From positions 310,001 through 374,000 of the forward strand of contig CP012817.1 in the NCBI GenBank assembly GCA_001936135.1: a stretch of DNA of 64,000 bases. The letters run 5' to 3'. Positions 52,299 to 61,512 of this stretch are shown here, piece after piece. The position numbers were made by a program, and so were the translations under genes. The stretch's first letter is position 1; every line of letters begins with the position of its first letter. The notes below the pieces were generated by a model that was not told where the DNA came from, did not search any database, and saw nothing but the letters and a program-made list of their open reading frames with translations. Source of the stretch: Saccharomycopsis fibuligera x Saccharomycopsis cf. fibuligera (lineage: Eukaryota; Ascomycota; Saccharomycetes; Ascoideales; Saccharomycopsidaceae).

Positions 52299-52706
52299 TT
52301 TATATGAAATGAATTAGAATGATACTTTGATTCAATTAAATTTCACCACTTTTTTTTTCATTTATTAAAGTTCATTATCTTTTTACTGTGCTTTGTAATA
52401 ATATTCATGTTCAGGATATTATGTGCTGAGATTGAAATCGAATATCACGTGACATATCATGTGATATGTGTATGCTAGCTAGTGGAGCCTAACGTGAATT
52501 TGTGCTGATGGCGTTTATAGTAAATGCGATGATGCTGACGATGTCAATTAAAACAATAGTAAAGCGACTACTTACCAAGTAAACTTGCAAATCTCACGTT
52601 GACCCAATCAAACTCCCAGCTCCTAATTTTAATCTTGGTAAAATACAGGGTGAGGCAATTCTTTTTCCCCGACCACAGCCAGGCAATTCCATTTTATCAA
52701 TAAAAA
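52299..52706 (+). promoter_or_regulatory. HRD3 promoter
   Basis: Contains a palindromic E-box TCACGTGA at 52445-52452 directly followed by an inverted repeat CATATCA-TG-TGATATG (52453-52468). No clear unfolded-protein-response element found. Confidence 0.45.
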
Positions 52707-55478
52707 ATGCGTCTGCCGTTGTACCAAATACTCTTTCTTGTGCTTGCTGTATCTCTTAGTTTCCATTTTACGCTGCTGACAACGACGCCCAATGAACAGC
52801 AACAACAGCAGCAGCGACATCACAGTCATCAGAATAATGCACTCGACAGTCAAAAGCAGGAAAATTTTGCCTATGAAATTCTTAAAAGCAAACACAATGA
52901 ACTATTAGGCCGAAAGTACTACCAGCAGGCGAAAGATCTCCTCGACGGCCTCAATGAATCGCCAGTACCGATATTCCAAAAGGAGATAGAGAACATTCTC
53001 GAGAAAAAATACATCAGTGTATCAGATATAACGGTAAACATACCAATAAATTATTATGAAGAGTCAGCGAAAGAGCAACAACACAGAAAAGCTAAACTTT
53101 CAGAAACCAAGAAGGAAATTTTACGATTATTGAAAGCCGCAGCAAAGCATAACCATGTCGAGAGCGCTTTTTTGCTAGGAGAGTTTTACTTATACGGGAA
53201 CTATTCTTTCCCTAAAGATGCTCATAATTCATTGAAATATTATAAGAAAGTGACACGGATATCTGATAATTCAACAGCAAACTTTATGGTCGGGTTTATT
53301 TACTCAACTGGGTTGTTTGGAAAAATCCCAGTAGACCAAACAAGGGCTAATATATATTATAAGGCCGCTGCTGACCTAGGAGATCCAAGAGGCTTAATGA
53401 CTCTTGGCTATAGGTATATGCTGGGCATAGCAGTGGAGAAAGATTGTAATTTGGCACTTTTTTACTATTCATCAGCGGCCAAACTAGTGTACAAAAACCA
53501 CTTGCAGCCCACCATATATATAGGCGGTCCGCATCTCGAGCAGTTTTCAGTGAGAATTTATGATTTTGGCAAACACAGCCCAGTACTGACAGCAAGCAAA
53601 TCAATGTATAATTATAGATACAACATGGAAAATGATAATGGTGCCTTTGAGCTACCAAATTCTATTCGAAGATCTGTTTCTAGATTATCGTCTCTGAATA
53701 TTTTCAGTGATCTCAATGGCGATGATTTTGGCTACATTTTTGCTGAAAAATATGATGAAGCAATGAGGTACTACGATGGTGATTACATTCATAAAAGAGA
53801 CTATAATAAAGCATTTAAAGCAGCATTAGATTGTGCCAATAGTGGCATCGAATATGAAAGTGAAATTTTCAGTATTCCAGACAAACATTCAAAACAATCC
53901 AAACCTCAATTCAAAAGGAAATCAATTTATACTTATTTCATCCATCAATGCATTGCATTAGTAGGCCATTCTTACCTTAGAGGTGAGGGCGTGGAGCAAG
54001 ATTTTCAAAAAGCAGAAGAATGGTTGTCAAGAACCGCGGGTCTTGGACATACTTCTATGGAATATAATGACTTAGGCCTAATGTACGAATTTGGCTTAGT
54101 AAATGGCACGCGTGATTTCGTTGAGGCCCAACAGGCTTATTTGATGAGTGCTTCACTTGGCAATGAGAATGCCCGATTTAACGTGGCTAGACTAGTTATG
54201 GCTAGAGAAGATCCAGAACAGTATCGTGAATACTTGCCAAAAGATACCATCAGTGATTCTGAATTCAGGAGTATCAAAGCAAAGTTGAGAGAGAAGACAA
54301 AGTTACAAATTGATGAGCCAATATTAACATTTTTGGAAAAGACAACATATATCGGCGACCAGCCTGCCATTTATTACGAAATTGGTAGACTTTTGGAGTT
54401 TTCCAGTGAGCTGCCTTCAAGATGCTCTAAAGCTGTTACGGCATATAAAACGTTTATTGAAAATTTCGAGAATTATATAAGTCCGCTTGAAGGAAGCTTG
54501 AAAAGTTTGTTAATGGAAGATTATGATAATGCACTTATTGGATACGCAATGGCGGCTGAACAAGGCTACGAAATGGCACAAGCCTCAGCAGCATATCTCT
54601 TGTATCAACCTCCCAGCATTGGTGGTCAAGTTGGTTCTCTTCCAGCAGCTCGATTATATGCAGCTGGAAATTACTTGACCAAAGCGGCAAAACAATCAAA
54701 TATTGATGCATTGGTGCAATTAGGCGATTTGTACTATAACGCTTTACTTAATGAGAGTCTACCAGAATACAAAGATTTAATAATGCATAATGGGCTGCGT
54801 GGTCAAAATTTTGAGAAAGCGTCTACTTGTTATCAAGTAGCTTCCAATAAGCAGCATTCTCAAGCAAGCTGGAATCTTGGCTACATGTATGAGAATGGTA
54901 TTGGAGTGGAAAGAGATTTCCACTTGGCTAAAAGATATTATGATTTGGCCCTTGTAAATCATCCAAAGAGCTTCCTTGCTGTCAAATTGTCATTAACTTA
55001 TTTAGCCGCTAAAGTATGGGTTTTTCAAATAATGGGTTGGGAAGTTGCCGCTGACAGTATTGCTGAAGAAGAATCCGTAAGTAAAAGAACATGGGCTGAT
55101 TGGTGGAATATGTTATTGAGTATTAGGACTTTTGGTAATGATAATGAACCAACAACTACAATCAATCGTGATACAATAGGTGTTCAACCACAACATATTG
55201 GAGCTGATACTGGCCACGGTGCTGGTGCTGGTGCTGGTGGTGTTCCAGACTTAGACACAGCCCATTGGGATCAAGCTGATCTTGTAGACTATGAATTAAC
55301 GTATGAGGAAATGGTTGTCCTATTTGGTTTTGCATTGGTGTTTGTTGTGGCATATGGGTCGCAAATTTATATGAGATACGTCAGAAGAAGAGAATTGGAA
55401 AGAAGAAGAGCCAATGGAGAAGAAGTTCCTGATGAGCCACTAGCAGGGCAGGGATTTTTCGTGGTGGTGGGCCGCTAG
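52707..55478 (+). CDS. HRD3: ER-associated degradation factor HRD3 (SEL1L)
   Basis: Lumenal substrate receptor and partner of the Hrd1 ubiquitin ligase at the ER. It has 923 aa: a signal peptide (about residues 5-25, hydrophobic), a Gln/His-rich stretch, then many Sel1 repeats such as AAFLLGEFYLYGNYSFPKD-type units, PRGLMTLGYRYM, LVGHSYLRGEGVEQDFQKAEEW and ASWNLGYMYENGIGVERDF, and a C-terminal membrane helix near 870-893 (VVLFGFALVFVVAYG) followed by a basic cytosolic tail. This layout and length are those of Hrd3/SEL1L. CTG codons in this gene (for example residue 239, in YRYM-CTG-GIAV) would be Ser in a CUG-Ser yeast. Confidence 0.93.
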   Translation: MRLPLYQILFLVLAVSLSFHFTLLTTTPNEQQQQQQRHHSHQNNALDSQKQENFAYEILKSKHNELLGRKYYQQAKDLLDGLNESPVPIFQKEIENILEKKYISVSDITVNIPINYYEESAKEQQHRKAKLSETKKEILRLLKAAAKHNHVESAFLLGEFYLYGNYSFPKDAHNSLKYYKKVTRISDNSTANFMVGFIYSTGLFGKIPVDQTRANIYYKAAADLGDPRGLMTLGYRYMLGIAVEKDCNLALFYYSSAAKLVYKNHLQPTIYIGGPHLEQFSVRIYDFGKHSPVLTASKSMYNYRYNMENDNGAFELPNSIRRSVSRLSSLNIFSDLNGDDFGYIFAEKYDEAMRYYDGDYIHKRDYNKAFKAALDCANSGIEYESEIFSIPDKHSKQSKPQFKRKSIYTYFIHQCIALVGHSYLRGEGVEQDFQKAEEWLSRTAGLGHTSMEYNDLGLMYEFGLVNGTRDFVEAQQAYLMSASLGNENARFNVARLVMAREDPEQYREYLPKDTISDSEFRSIKAKLREKTKLQIDEPILTFLEKTTYIGDQPAIYYEIGRLLEFSSELPSRCSKAVTAYKTFIENFENYISPLEGSLKSLLMEDYDNALIGYAMAAEQGYEMAQASAAYLLYQPPSIGGQVGSLPAARLYAAGNYLTKAAKQSNIDALVQLGDLYYNALLNESLPEYKDLIMHNGLRGQNFEKASTCYQVASNKQHSQASWNLGYMYENGIGVERDFHLAKRYYDLALVNHPKSFLAVKLSLTYLAAKVWVFQIMGWEVAADSIAEEESVSKRTWADWWNMLLSIRTFGNDNEPTTTINRDTIGVQPQHIGADTGHGAGAGAGGVPDLDTAHWDQADLVDYELTYEEMVVLFGFALVFVVAYGSQIYMRYVRRRELERRRANGEEVPDEPLAGQGFFVVVGR

Positions 55479-55839
55479 TTAATTTAATTTAATGGCAGAC
55501 TAAAGCTTGATTTTTTGTTAATCTCCCTTTGTTGATGTTTTTTGTTGGATTATTTTACTGGTATGATTGAAAAAAAAAAAAATTTTTTGGCGTTTTACAT
55601 CTTTTCTTTTTATATTTTTTCGCTTTTAGGATTTTTTATAAGTTTTTTTAACTTTGTTTTATTTCTTTTTTTTTTCTACGGTAATTTGTACATAAAGTTG
55701 ATAACTTAAACTGTTGTTTCATACCATAAATAGCATATCACTCATCTCTTCCATTTATTTTTTTTGACATTTCGACTTCATAACCTCAAAAAAATTGCTT
55801 AGTCACATAAATATACATACATGAACCACATTTTTTTAA
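55479..55839. other. Convergent intergenic region
   Basis: T-rich 3' flanks of HRD3 and RPN14. No gene or motif beyond T and A runs. Confidence 0.6.
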
Positions 55840-57171
55840 TTATATAGCAAACTCCGCCACTGAGCTTTTGTCCTTATTAATTGTAAAAAACTTGTTGTCC
55901 AGAGTACCGCAGCCAACTGTTATTTTATTGTAATCGCCAACTGCTGCAAAAGTTTGCAACAATATTGTTTCATCATTGCTCTCACTAACAAGCAAGTCTT
56001 GAAACTTTATACCAATAAGGGTATCATTACTTGCAGAAATAATCACTGTATCATTCACTTTGTCAATAAAATTAATAGGAGCACCTTCATTTATGGTCAA
56101 CTCCTTTACTGGCTTACCAGCAGTAACATCAGCACCACCATCAAGGTCCCACACCCTAACTTTTCCATTGCCATAACCCGCAATCACATAGAACTTCTCT
56201 CCTTTTTTTTTAATACTAGCAGAAAGTGCTAAGCAAGTAACTTCGTATCCGTCAACACTTGGTATGGTTCTTCCTTGGACACCTTTAAATATATCCCATT
56301 CAGTAATTATGCCACTTTCATAACCACCAAGTACAATTATGCCCTTAGTGTCAAACTCTAACTCATTTTCTGGCTCTGGTGCGTACTGTGTTGCCAAGTC
56401 TTTGTTTTCGAAGATAGCTAATTTTAAAACCCCATTATTTTGCGCTCTTGTGATTCTTTTGAAATTTTTTATGTTTTTACCTGATCCGCATTCCCAGAGC
56501 TTGATATAGCCATCGTTGGAACAAGAAAGGAAATTACGGCCTGTTTTACCAATTGTAGCTAAATCGTTGATCCTTTTGATGTGCGATATAAAAGTTCTTG
56601 GAGAAATTCCACTTCTTACATCCCAAAGCTTTATTGTCATATCTAAACTAGCTGTTAATATAACGCTTCCTGAGGGAAAATAGACACATTTTTGAATATC
56701 AAAATCATGACACTTTATTCTTTTAATTATTTTGCTGGTACGTTGAGACAATATAAGTACTTCTCCCTTAGTTGTTCCTAGCGCTATAAGTTTTTGAGGC
56801 ACAGAAATGTCTAGTGATGTAACTGACTTAATCTCTTCAGGCACAAAAAATTCGTTACTGGGGACAGATATTAAGGTTCGGCTATTTTGCACATTATCTT
56901 TATCATTAAATTGAATAGCAAATTCCGTGTCACTTAATTGCTCGAATTTTGTATGCGTGCTGTTTTGCCCCAATGATGTGAATGTCAATTTGCTATTGGT
57001 TTGTTGATTCAGCAGCGCTTCTATATCCACAATTTCTGCTCTTTCATTGATGTTAGCGATGGACCTTCTTGACACCCAAAACAGCTCCTTCTTTGTAAAG
57101 CTACTGCTGGTTTGCTGGACCTCTTGTATAATCTCTCTAAAACTTGATTGTATATTGACTAATTGCATCAC
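55840..57171 (-). CDS. RPN14: Proteasome base assembly chaperone RPN14 (PAAF1), WD40
   Basis: WD40 protein of 443 aa. The N-terminal 110 residues, with KKELFWVSRRS, are followed by repeats such as VILTASLDMTIKLWDVRSG, FLSCSNDGYIKLWECGSG, GYESGIITEWDIFKG and GYGNGKVRVWDLDG. This fits Rpn14/PAAF1, which binds the C-terminal domains of the proteasomal ATPases Rpt4/Rpt6 and helps assemble the 19S base. The large insertion in the middle repeats and the length match yeast Rpn14 better than other WD proteins of this size, but WD families are easily confused, so the name is less sure than the fold. The first two codons are both Met; either could start. Confidence 0.75.
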   Translation of the reverse strand: MMQLVNIQSSFREIIQEVQQTSSSFTKKELFWVSRRSIANINERAEIVDIEALLNQQTNSKLTFTSLGQNSTHTKFEQLSDTEFAIQFNDKDNVQNSRTLISVPSNEFFVPEEIKSVTSLDISVPQKLIALGTTKGEVLILSQRTSKIIKRIKCHDFDIQKCVYFPSGSVILTASLDMTIKLWDVRSGISPRTFISHIKRINDLATIGKTGRNFLSCSNDGYIKLWECGSGKNIKNFKRITRAQNNGVLKLAIFENKDLATQYAPEPENELEFDTKGIIVLGGYESGIITEWDIFKGVQGRTIPSVDGYEVTCLALSASIKKKGEKFYVIAGYGNGKVRVWDLDGGADVTAGKPVKELTINEGAPINFIDKVNDTVIISASNDTLIGIKFQDLLVSESNDETILLQTFAAVGDYNKITVGCGTLDNKFFTINKDKSSVAEFAI

Positions 57172-57519
57172 GAATTGTGCTTATTAATGCTGTGCTTATC
57201 TGACCTACTTAATGAATGCACATTGCCTTTGCCTCTGCTCAGAATATTTTATTACCATTGCATGAACTGAATAAAGTGATCCCGTGACTATATTGGTTGT
57301 AAGCCCCGTTGCGCACTTTCGCGTTATTTTAATTTTTTTTTCTGATTTTTAATTTCAATTTTATCGCATCGCGTCGCTGATTTGGCGTCGAGTTCTCCTA
57401 AATTTTCTCTTGTTAGCGCTGACAACACTAATATATCAAAACGACATTTGGTTAATCTTAACATATATACATAATATTGCTAGACGTTTGTACATTTTCA
57501 TAGTTATCAATCGCGAAAA
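57172..57519. promoter_or_regulatory. Divergent promoter, RPN14 / RFA1, with MBF-type sites
   Basis: ACGCGAAA (minus strand, 57324-57317), an MCB/SCB hybrid, and a second CGCG core (ATCGCGTC, about 57368-57375) lie 145-200 bp before RFA1. RFA1 is G1/S-induced through MCB sites in S. cerevisiae, so these are likely functional. No perfect proteasome PACE element was seen for RPN14. Confidence 0.55.
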
Positions 57520-59367
57520 ATGACAGACTCTGACGTTATACCAGGCACCTTGAAATCTGCCTTCACCACTAGTGCATCGAATAAACCCCTCACTGTGCAA
57601 ATCACAAATCTCAAAGAAATTGTCAACGAAACTGGAAAAAGATTGAGATTCATTTTAAATGACGGTGAATATTCTTGCCATGCTGTTTGCAGACCTGAAG
57701 ATGCTACAAGAATTGAAGCTTTGGGAATACAAAAATCATCAATTGTTGAAATCATTACTTATACTGCTGAATTGATGGGATCTGCTGATAAAAAAAAGCA
57801 TATTCTTGTTATTAGTGACGCTAAGTTAATCCACGCTACTTTCCATAGAATTGGTGCTGGCAAATCTATATCTGTTGATGACTATTTCCGTGCTCATCCT
57901 GCTGAAGATGTTCGCAGCAATGAACGTCAACTGCCTGCCCCAGTAACTACTACTACTGCTGCTCCTTTGCCTTCCGCTCCATCGAAAACATATAGTAACA
58001 ATTCTAACGCTAATGCTCAGCGTGGCAACGGTAGACCTAAAAGAGCGCCTGAGCATCTTTTTGCTATTGATCAATTGTCACCATACCAAAATTTATGGAC
58101 TATCAAGGCTAGAGTTTCTTACAAAAGTCCAATGAGAACATGGTCTAATCAGAAAGGTGAAGGAAAATTGTTTAATGTTAACTTTTTGGATGAAACTAAT
58201 GAAATCAGAGCAACTGCTTTCAATGATATGGCTGATAAGTTATTTGATGTCTTACAAGAAGGCAAAGTTTTCTACATTTCAAAAGCAAGAATCAATCCTG
58301 CAAGACCCCAATTTTCTAATTTGAAGCATCCATATGAATTAGGGTTGGACAGAGATACCGAAATCACCGAATGTGAAGACGCCAGTGACGTCCCTAAATT
58401 ACAATATAATTTTGTCCCATTGTCCAAAATTCAAGATTTAGATGTCAACTCTGTAATTGATGTTATTGCTGTTATCAAGGAAATCAATCCAGCATTTCAA
58501 ATCACTTCCAAATCTACTGGCAGACCTTATGATAGAAGAGATATTGTTCTTGTTGATGAATCACAATTTGCAGTTACATTAGGTTTATGGAATAAAATGG
58601 CGGTGGACTTTTCTTTGCCAGTGAACTCTGTTGTTGCTGTTAAAGGTGCTAGAGTGCAAGAATTTGGTGGTAGAAGTTTGTCTTTGAGTCAGTCTGGGAC
58701 TGTCTCTCCAAATCCAGATACACCAGAAGCTTTCAAATTGAAAGGCTGGTACGATACTCAAGGTGTAAGCGGGGAATTCAAATCAATCAAGCAAGAAACT
58801 ATGGGAGGCAAAAATAATATAACTGGTGATCGTAAAACCATTGCTCAAGCACAAGATGAACATTTAGGTGAAAATGAAAAACCGGATTATTTTAACATAA
58901 AAGCTACTATCAATTTTGTCAAATCTGATAATTTCTGCTATCCAGCTTGTAAATCAGAAGGTTGTAATAGAAAAGTTATTGAACAGCCAGATGGCTTTTG
59001 GAGATGTGAAAAATGTGATGTTAACCATTCAGAGCCTCGTTACCGTTATATATTGTCATGCTCGGTGGTGGACCATACTGGCCAAATATGGGTCACTTTT
59101 TTTGATGAAACTGCTCAAGTGGTATTAGGGTTAAGTGCAAATGAATTGCATCGTGCCAAGGAAGAAGAAATGGATAATGGCAAATTTGCCAAGATTATGG
59201 AAGATGTGCAAATGAGAGAATATTCGTTCAGATTGTCTGCTAGACAAGATAATTATAACGGTGTTGCTAGAATAAGGTATAATGTTCAGCAAGTGGCTCC
59301 ATTGGATTTCAACTCAGAGTGTGATAGTTTAGTAAGCTCTTTAGATGAGCTTTTGCTCCGGGCTTGA
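57520..59367 (+). CDS. RFA1: Replication protein A large subunit
   Basis: Single-stranded DNA-binding subunit of RPA, used in replication, repair and recombination. It has 615 aa: an N-terminal OB fold (DBD-F, 1-115) that binds partner proteins, a flexible Pro/Ala/Asn-rich linker to about 175, DBD-A beginning AIDQLSPYQNLWTIKARVS, DBD-B (LSKIQDLDVNSVIDVIAVI) and DBD-C with a C4 zinc ribbon Cys477-X4-Cys482-X13-Cys496-X2-Cys499 (CKSEGC ... CEKC). The zinc spacing is exactly that of RPA70. Length is normal. Confidence 0.97.
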   Translation: MTDSDVIPGTLKSAFTTSASNKPLTVQITNLKEIVNETGKRLRFILNDGEYSCHAVCRPEDATRIEALGIQKSSIVEIITYTAELMGSADKKKHILVISDAKLIHATFHRIGAGKSISVDDYFRAHPAEDVRSNERQLPAPVTTTTAAPLPSAPSKTYSNNSNANAQRGNGRPKRAPEHLFAIDQLSPYQNLWTIKARVSYKSPMRTWSNQKGEGKLFNVNFLDETNEIRATAFNDMADKLFDVLQEGKVFYISKARINPARPQFSNLKHPYELGLDRDTEITECEDASDVPKLQYNFVPLSKIQDLDVNSVIDVIAVIKEINPAFQITSKSTGRPYDRRDIVLVDESQFAVTLGLWNKMAVDFSLPVNSVVAVKGARVQEFGGRSLSLSQSGTVSPNPDTPEAFKLKGWYDTQGVSGEFKSIKQETMGGKNNITGDRKTIAQAQDEHLGENEKPDYFNIKATINFVKSDNFCYPACKSEGCNRKVIEQPDGFWRCEKCDVNHSEPRYRYILSCSVVDHTGQIWVTFFDETAQVVLGLSANELHRAKEEEMDNGKFAKIMEDVQMREYSFRLSARQDNYNGVARIRYNVQQVAPLDFNSECDSLVSSLDELLLRA

Positions 59368-60985
59368 ATAGATTATTAAAATTGGTTCTTTTTTTAGTTG
59401 TTTCATTTGTTTTTCTAACTTTTTTTGGTTTTAGTTAGTATATATTTTTTGTGTTGCGTTTCAAGTGCCGAGTAGCTTATTCGTAGAGAAAATCTACTAA
59501 AATTACTCTGACTGTTCGTAATAAGTTAGCTTCACACCCAAAAATTTGACAATGAGAATCATGTTGTACCATTAAGGCCTTCACTTCAACGTTGTATTTT
59601 ACAAAAAAAAATCTCCTTTAAACACAATTCAACTGTGGTTTTTATGAGTAGTTTGTGAATGCAGAATTATATTTGGAATATACATCTAAGCATTATATGC
59701 AACTCTTTTCAATGGGAAGCGGTTATAACTACAAAAAGTCAATAAATAGAGAAATATAAATACAGCTGATCTGCCTTGTTATTTTCAATCTTACAGTAAT
59801 TATATGGTTGCTAGACATTTTGTGGCACAATGATTCTTCTTTTTACACACAAGATCGATTTACCAATTATCTATTTATAATATTTTCTTTTTTCATAAAC
59901 AAGGTCGGTTTATTAACTATATATAAATGATAGAAAACGGAATCTTATAAACTTATCTGTAGAGCACTTACTGTATAGTTTAATTGTTATTATATAAGGT
60001 AAACTGACGAACATTGAGTTTTAGAACAATAAGACCAGGAGATACAGTCGTGTAATGATCTTATTTAATAACGAACATTGAATTCTGAAACAACAAATTA
60101 CAGCAAGTGCTCAACGATAATATGCGTTTCAATCAGTTTGAGTATTATTATTTATATACAGTTCAACCCAATATTGTAATATATTTATTATACTTTAGTT
60201 AGAAAATACAAGGAATTTTAAGATAAGAACGTATATCTCAAGATAGAGAAGATCCTGAAAGTTAGAGGTAGTCTAAGAGCTGTATGAGATCTTAGAGGAA
60301 GATTAAAGTACCAAGATACTGAAGAAAACATATTGATACAAGAAGAACCAAGGTTTTGAGGATCAGTATAAAATAACAGTATATTGGAGCTGAGATAGTG
60401 GTCAAAAACCAGGTTTTTTTCTCTTTAAAACTGTAAGAGATGGGGTCGTAGAGTCTGAATTAAGACGTGAAAAGGTTTCTGGATTCATAGTTGTTTCTAG
60501 GATCGACTAGGAAGAGAGGTAATGCTCTAGATAAAATAAAGAAGATAAATATATTGTAATGAAAGGAAGATAACTTCGCTTACCGTTATTCTATATAGAG
60601 TACATAATAGTTATTGTTAGGAGGTTCGTAACCAGGTGTCACCTGGTGCCAGGGTCTAACTGTAGCCAAGAGCTACCTGTCTAAGAGTTAACTTTATCAG
60701 AAGTTATCCTGGACTGATTTGTTACAAAAACTGTTGCGAACATTTTCCTTCGTTGTGTTCGCATTCCTGATCAGTCTGTATTCATAAACGTCAGAAGTGC
60801 CTTGAAGTTGCCGAAAATCTTGTATAAAGGTCGTCGACGTGTTCATTTTAACTTGTGTATATAGCGATGGGCGGAATAAAGGATAAGCCGATATACCCAT
60901 CGATAACGATAACAACTATAACAAACGTGTTTAAAATACTTAGTAGAGAACTACCCTTCTTTTAAACACAACAAAAACAACTCCG
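59368..60985. other. 1.6-kb gene-free region upstream of tRNA-Lys, with degenerate repeats
   Basis: No ORF of note. It holds pairs of imperfect direct repeats: ACACAAGATCGATTTACC (about 59844) versus TAAACAAGGTCGGTTTATT (about 59896), and ACGAACATTGAGTTTTAGAA (about 60008) versus ACGAACATTGAATTCTGAAA (about 60071). A purine-rich stretch runs from about 60215 to 60560. The last 370 bp may be an old LTR (listed separately). Decayed repeats next to a tRNA gene are common in yeasts. Confidence 0.5.
60615..60923. repeat. Possible solo-LTR fossil near tRNA gene
   Basis: A candidate of about 309 bp that starts TGTTAG and ends ATAACA, has an internal TATA-like GTATATAG and sits 62 bp upstream of a tRNA gene, the favoured target of yeast Ty-type elements. 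Family (copia or gypsy type) cannot be told, no target-site duplication is visible, and no internal element is present, so if real it is an old solo remnant. An inverted repeat CGATGGG/CCCATCG (60865-60902) lies in it. Confidence 0.25.
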
Positions 60986-61068
60986 TCCTTATTAGCTCAG
61001 TTGGTAGAGCGTTCGGCTTTTAATAATAAGGAACCGAAATGTCCAGGGTTCGAGCCCCTGATGAGGAG
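60986..61068 (+). tRNA. tRNA-Lys(UUU) with 10-nt intron
   Basis: Clear cloverleaf. Acceptor TCCTTAT pairs with ATGAGGA, discriminator G. D-arm and A box TAGCTCAGTTGG; anticodon stem TTCGG/CCGAA with loop C-T-TTT-A-A; anticodon TTT at 61018-61020. A 10-nt intron (ATAATAAGGA) follows the base after the anticodon, the normal site. T-arm CAGGG-TTCGAGC-CCCTG contains the B box. A T7 terminator (61072-61078) follows almost at once. Decodes AAA/AAG as Lys. Confidence 0.95.
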
Positions 61069-61512
61069 TCTTTTTTTATCTTATATAAAGACTTTTGACT
61101 ATGCAAGTAAAACCTTTCTGCTTCCGTCTGTCTACTATTCTCTTTGCCTCTTCTTTTTCCATTTTGGGTATTTTCTACGATTAAATATTCAATCGCCTAG
61201 TTGAGTTTTATACCAAACTTATATGCGTTATTGCATGTCACAATAACAAAATTAATAAGGAGAAAGCAAAGGTAATGCAGTAGGAAACACTGTCATCAAA
61301 TTAACACTATAGTACACAACAGCAAAAAACATATTCTGGATTTTGTATCAAAATAAAGAGCCATGATCATAAACAAGCATAAGAGCAAAAAAAAAAAAAA
61401 AAAAAAAAATAACAAAAACAAGAACAGCAAAACAAGGAAAACAAAGATCATTAAAAAAGAATAGCCTAGAATTTTCAAAATTTCACCAGATTTTATCGAA
61501 TTTCACCAGATT
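61069..61512. other. Intergenic between tRNA-Lys and NPL6
   Basis: Begins with the Pol III T-run terminator (61072-61078). It also contains a run of about 23 A (61387-61409) and the 3' flank of NPL6, where the phrase TTTCACCAGATTT occurs twice (about 61481 and 61501). No gene seen. Confidence 0.6.
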
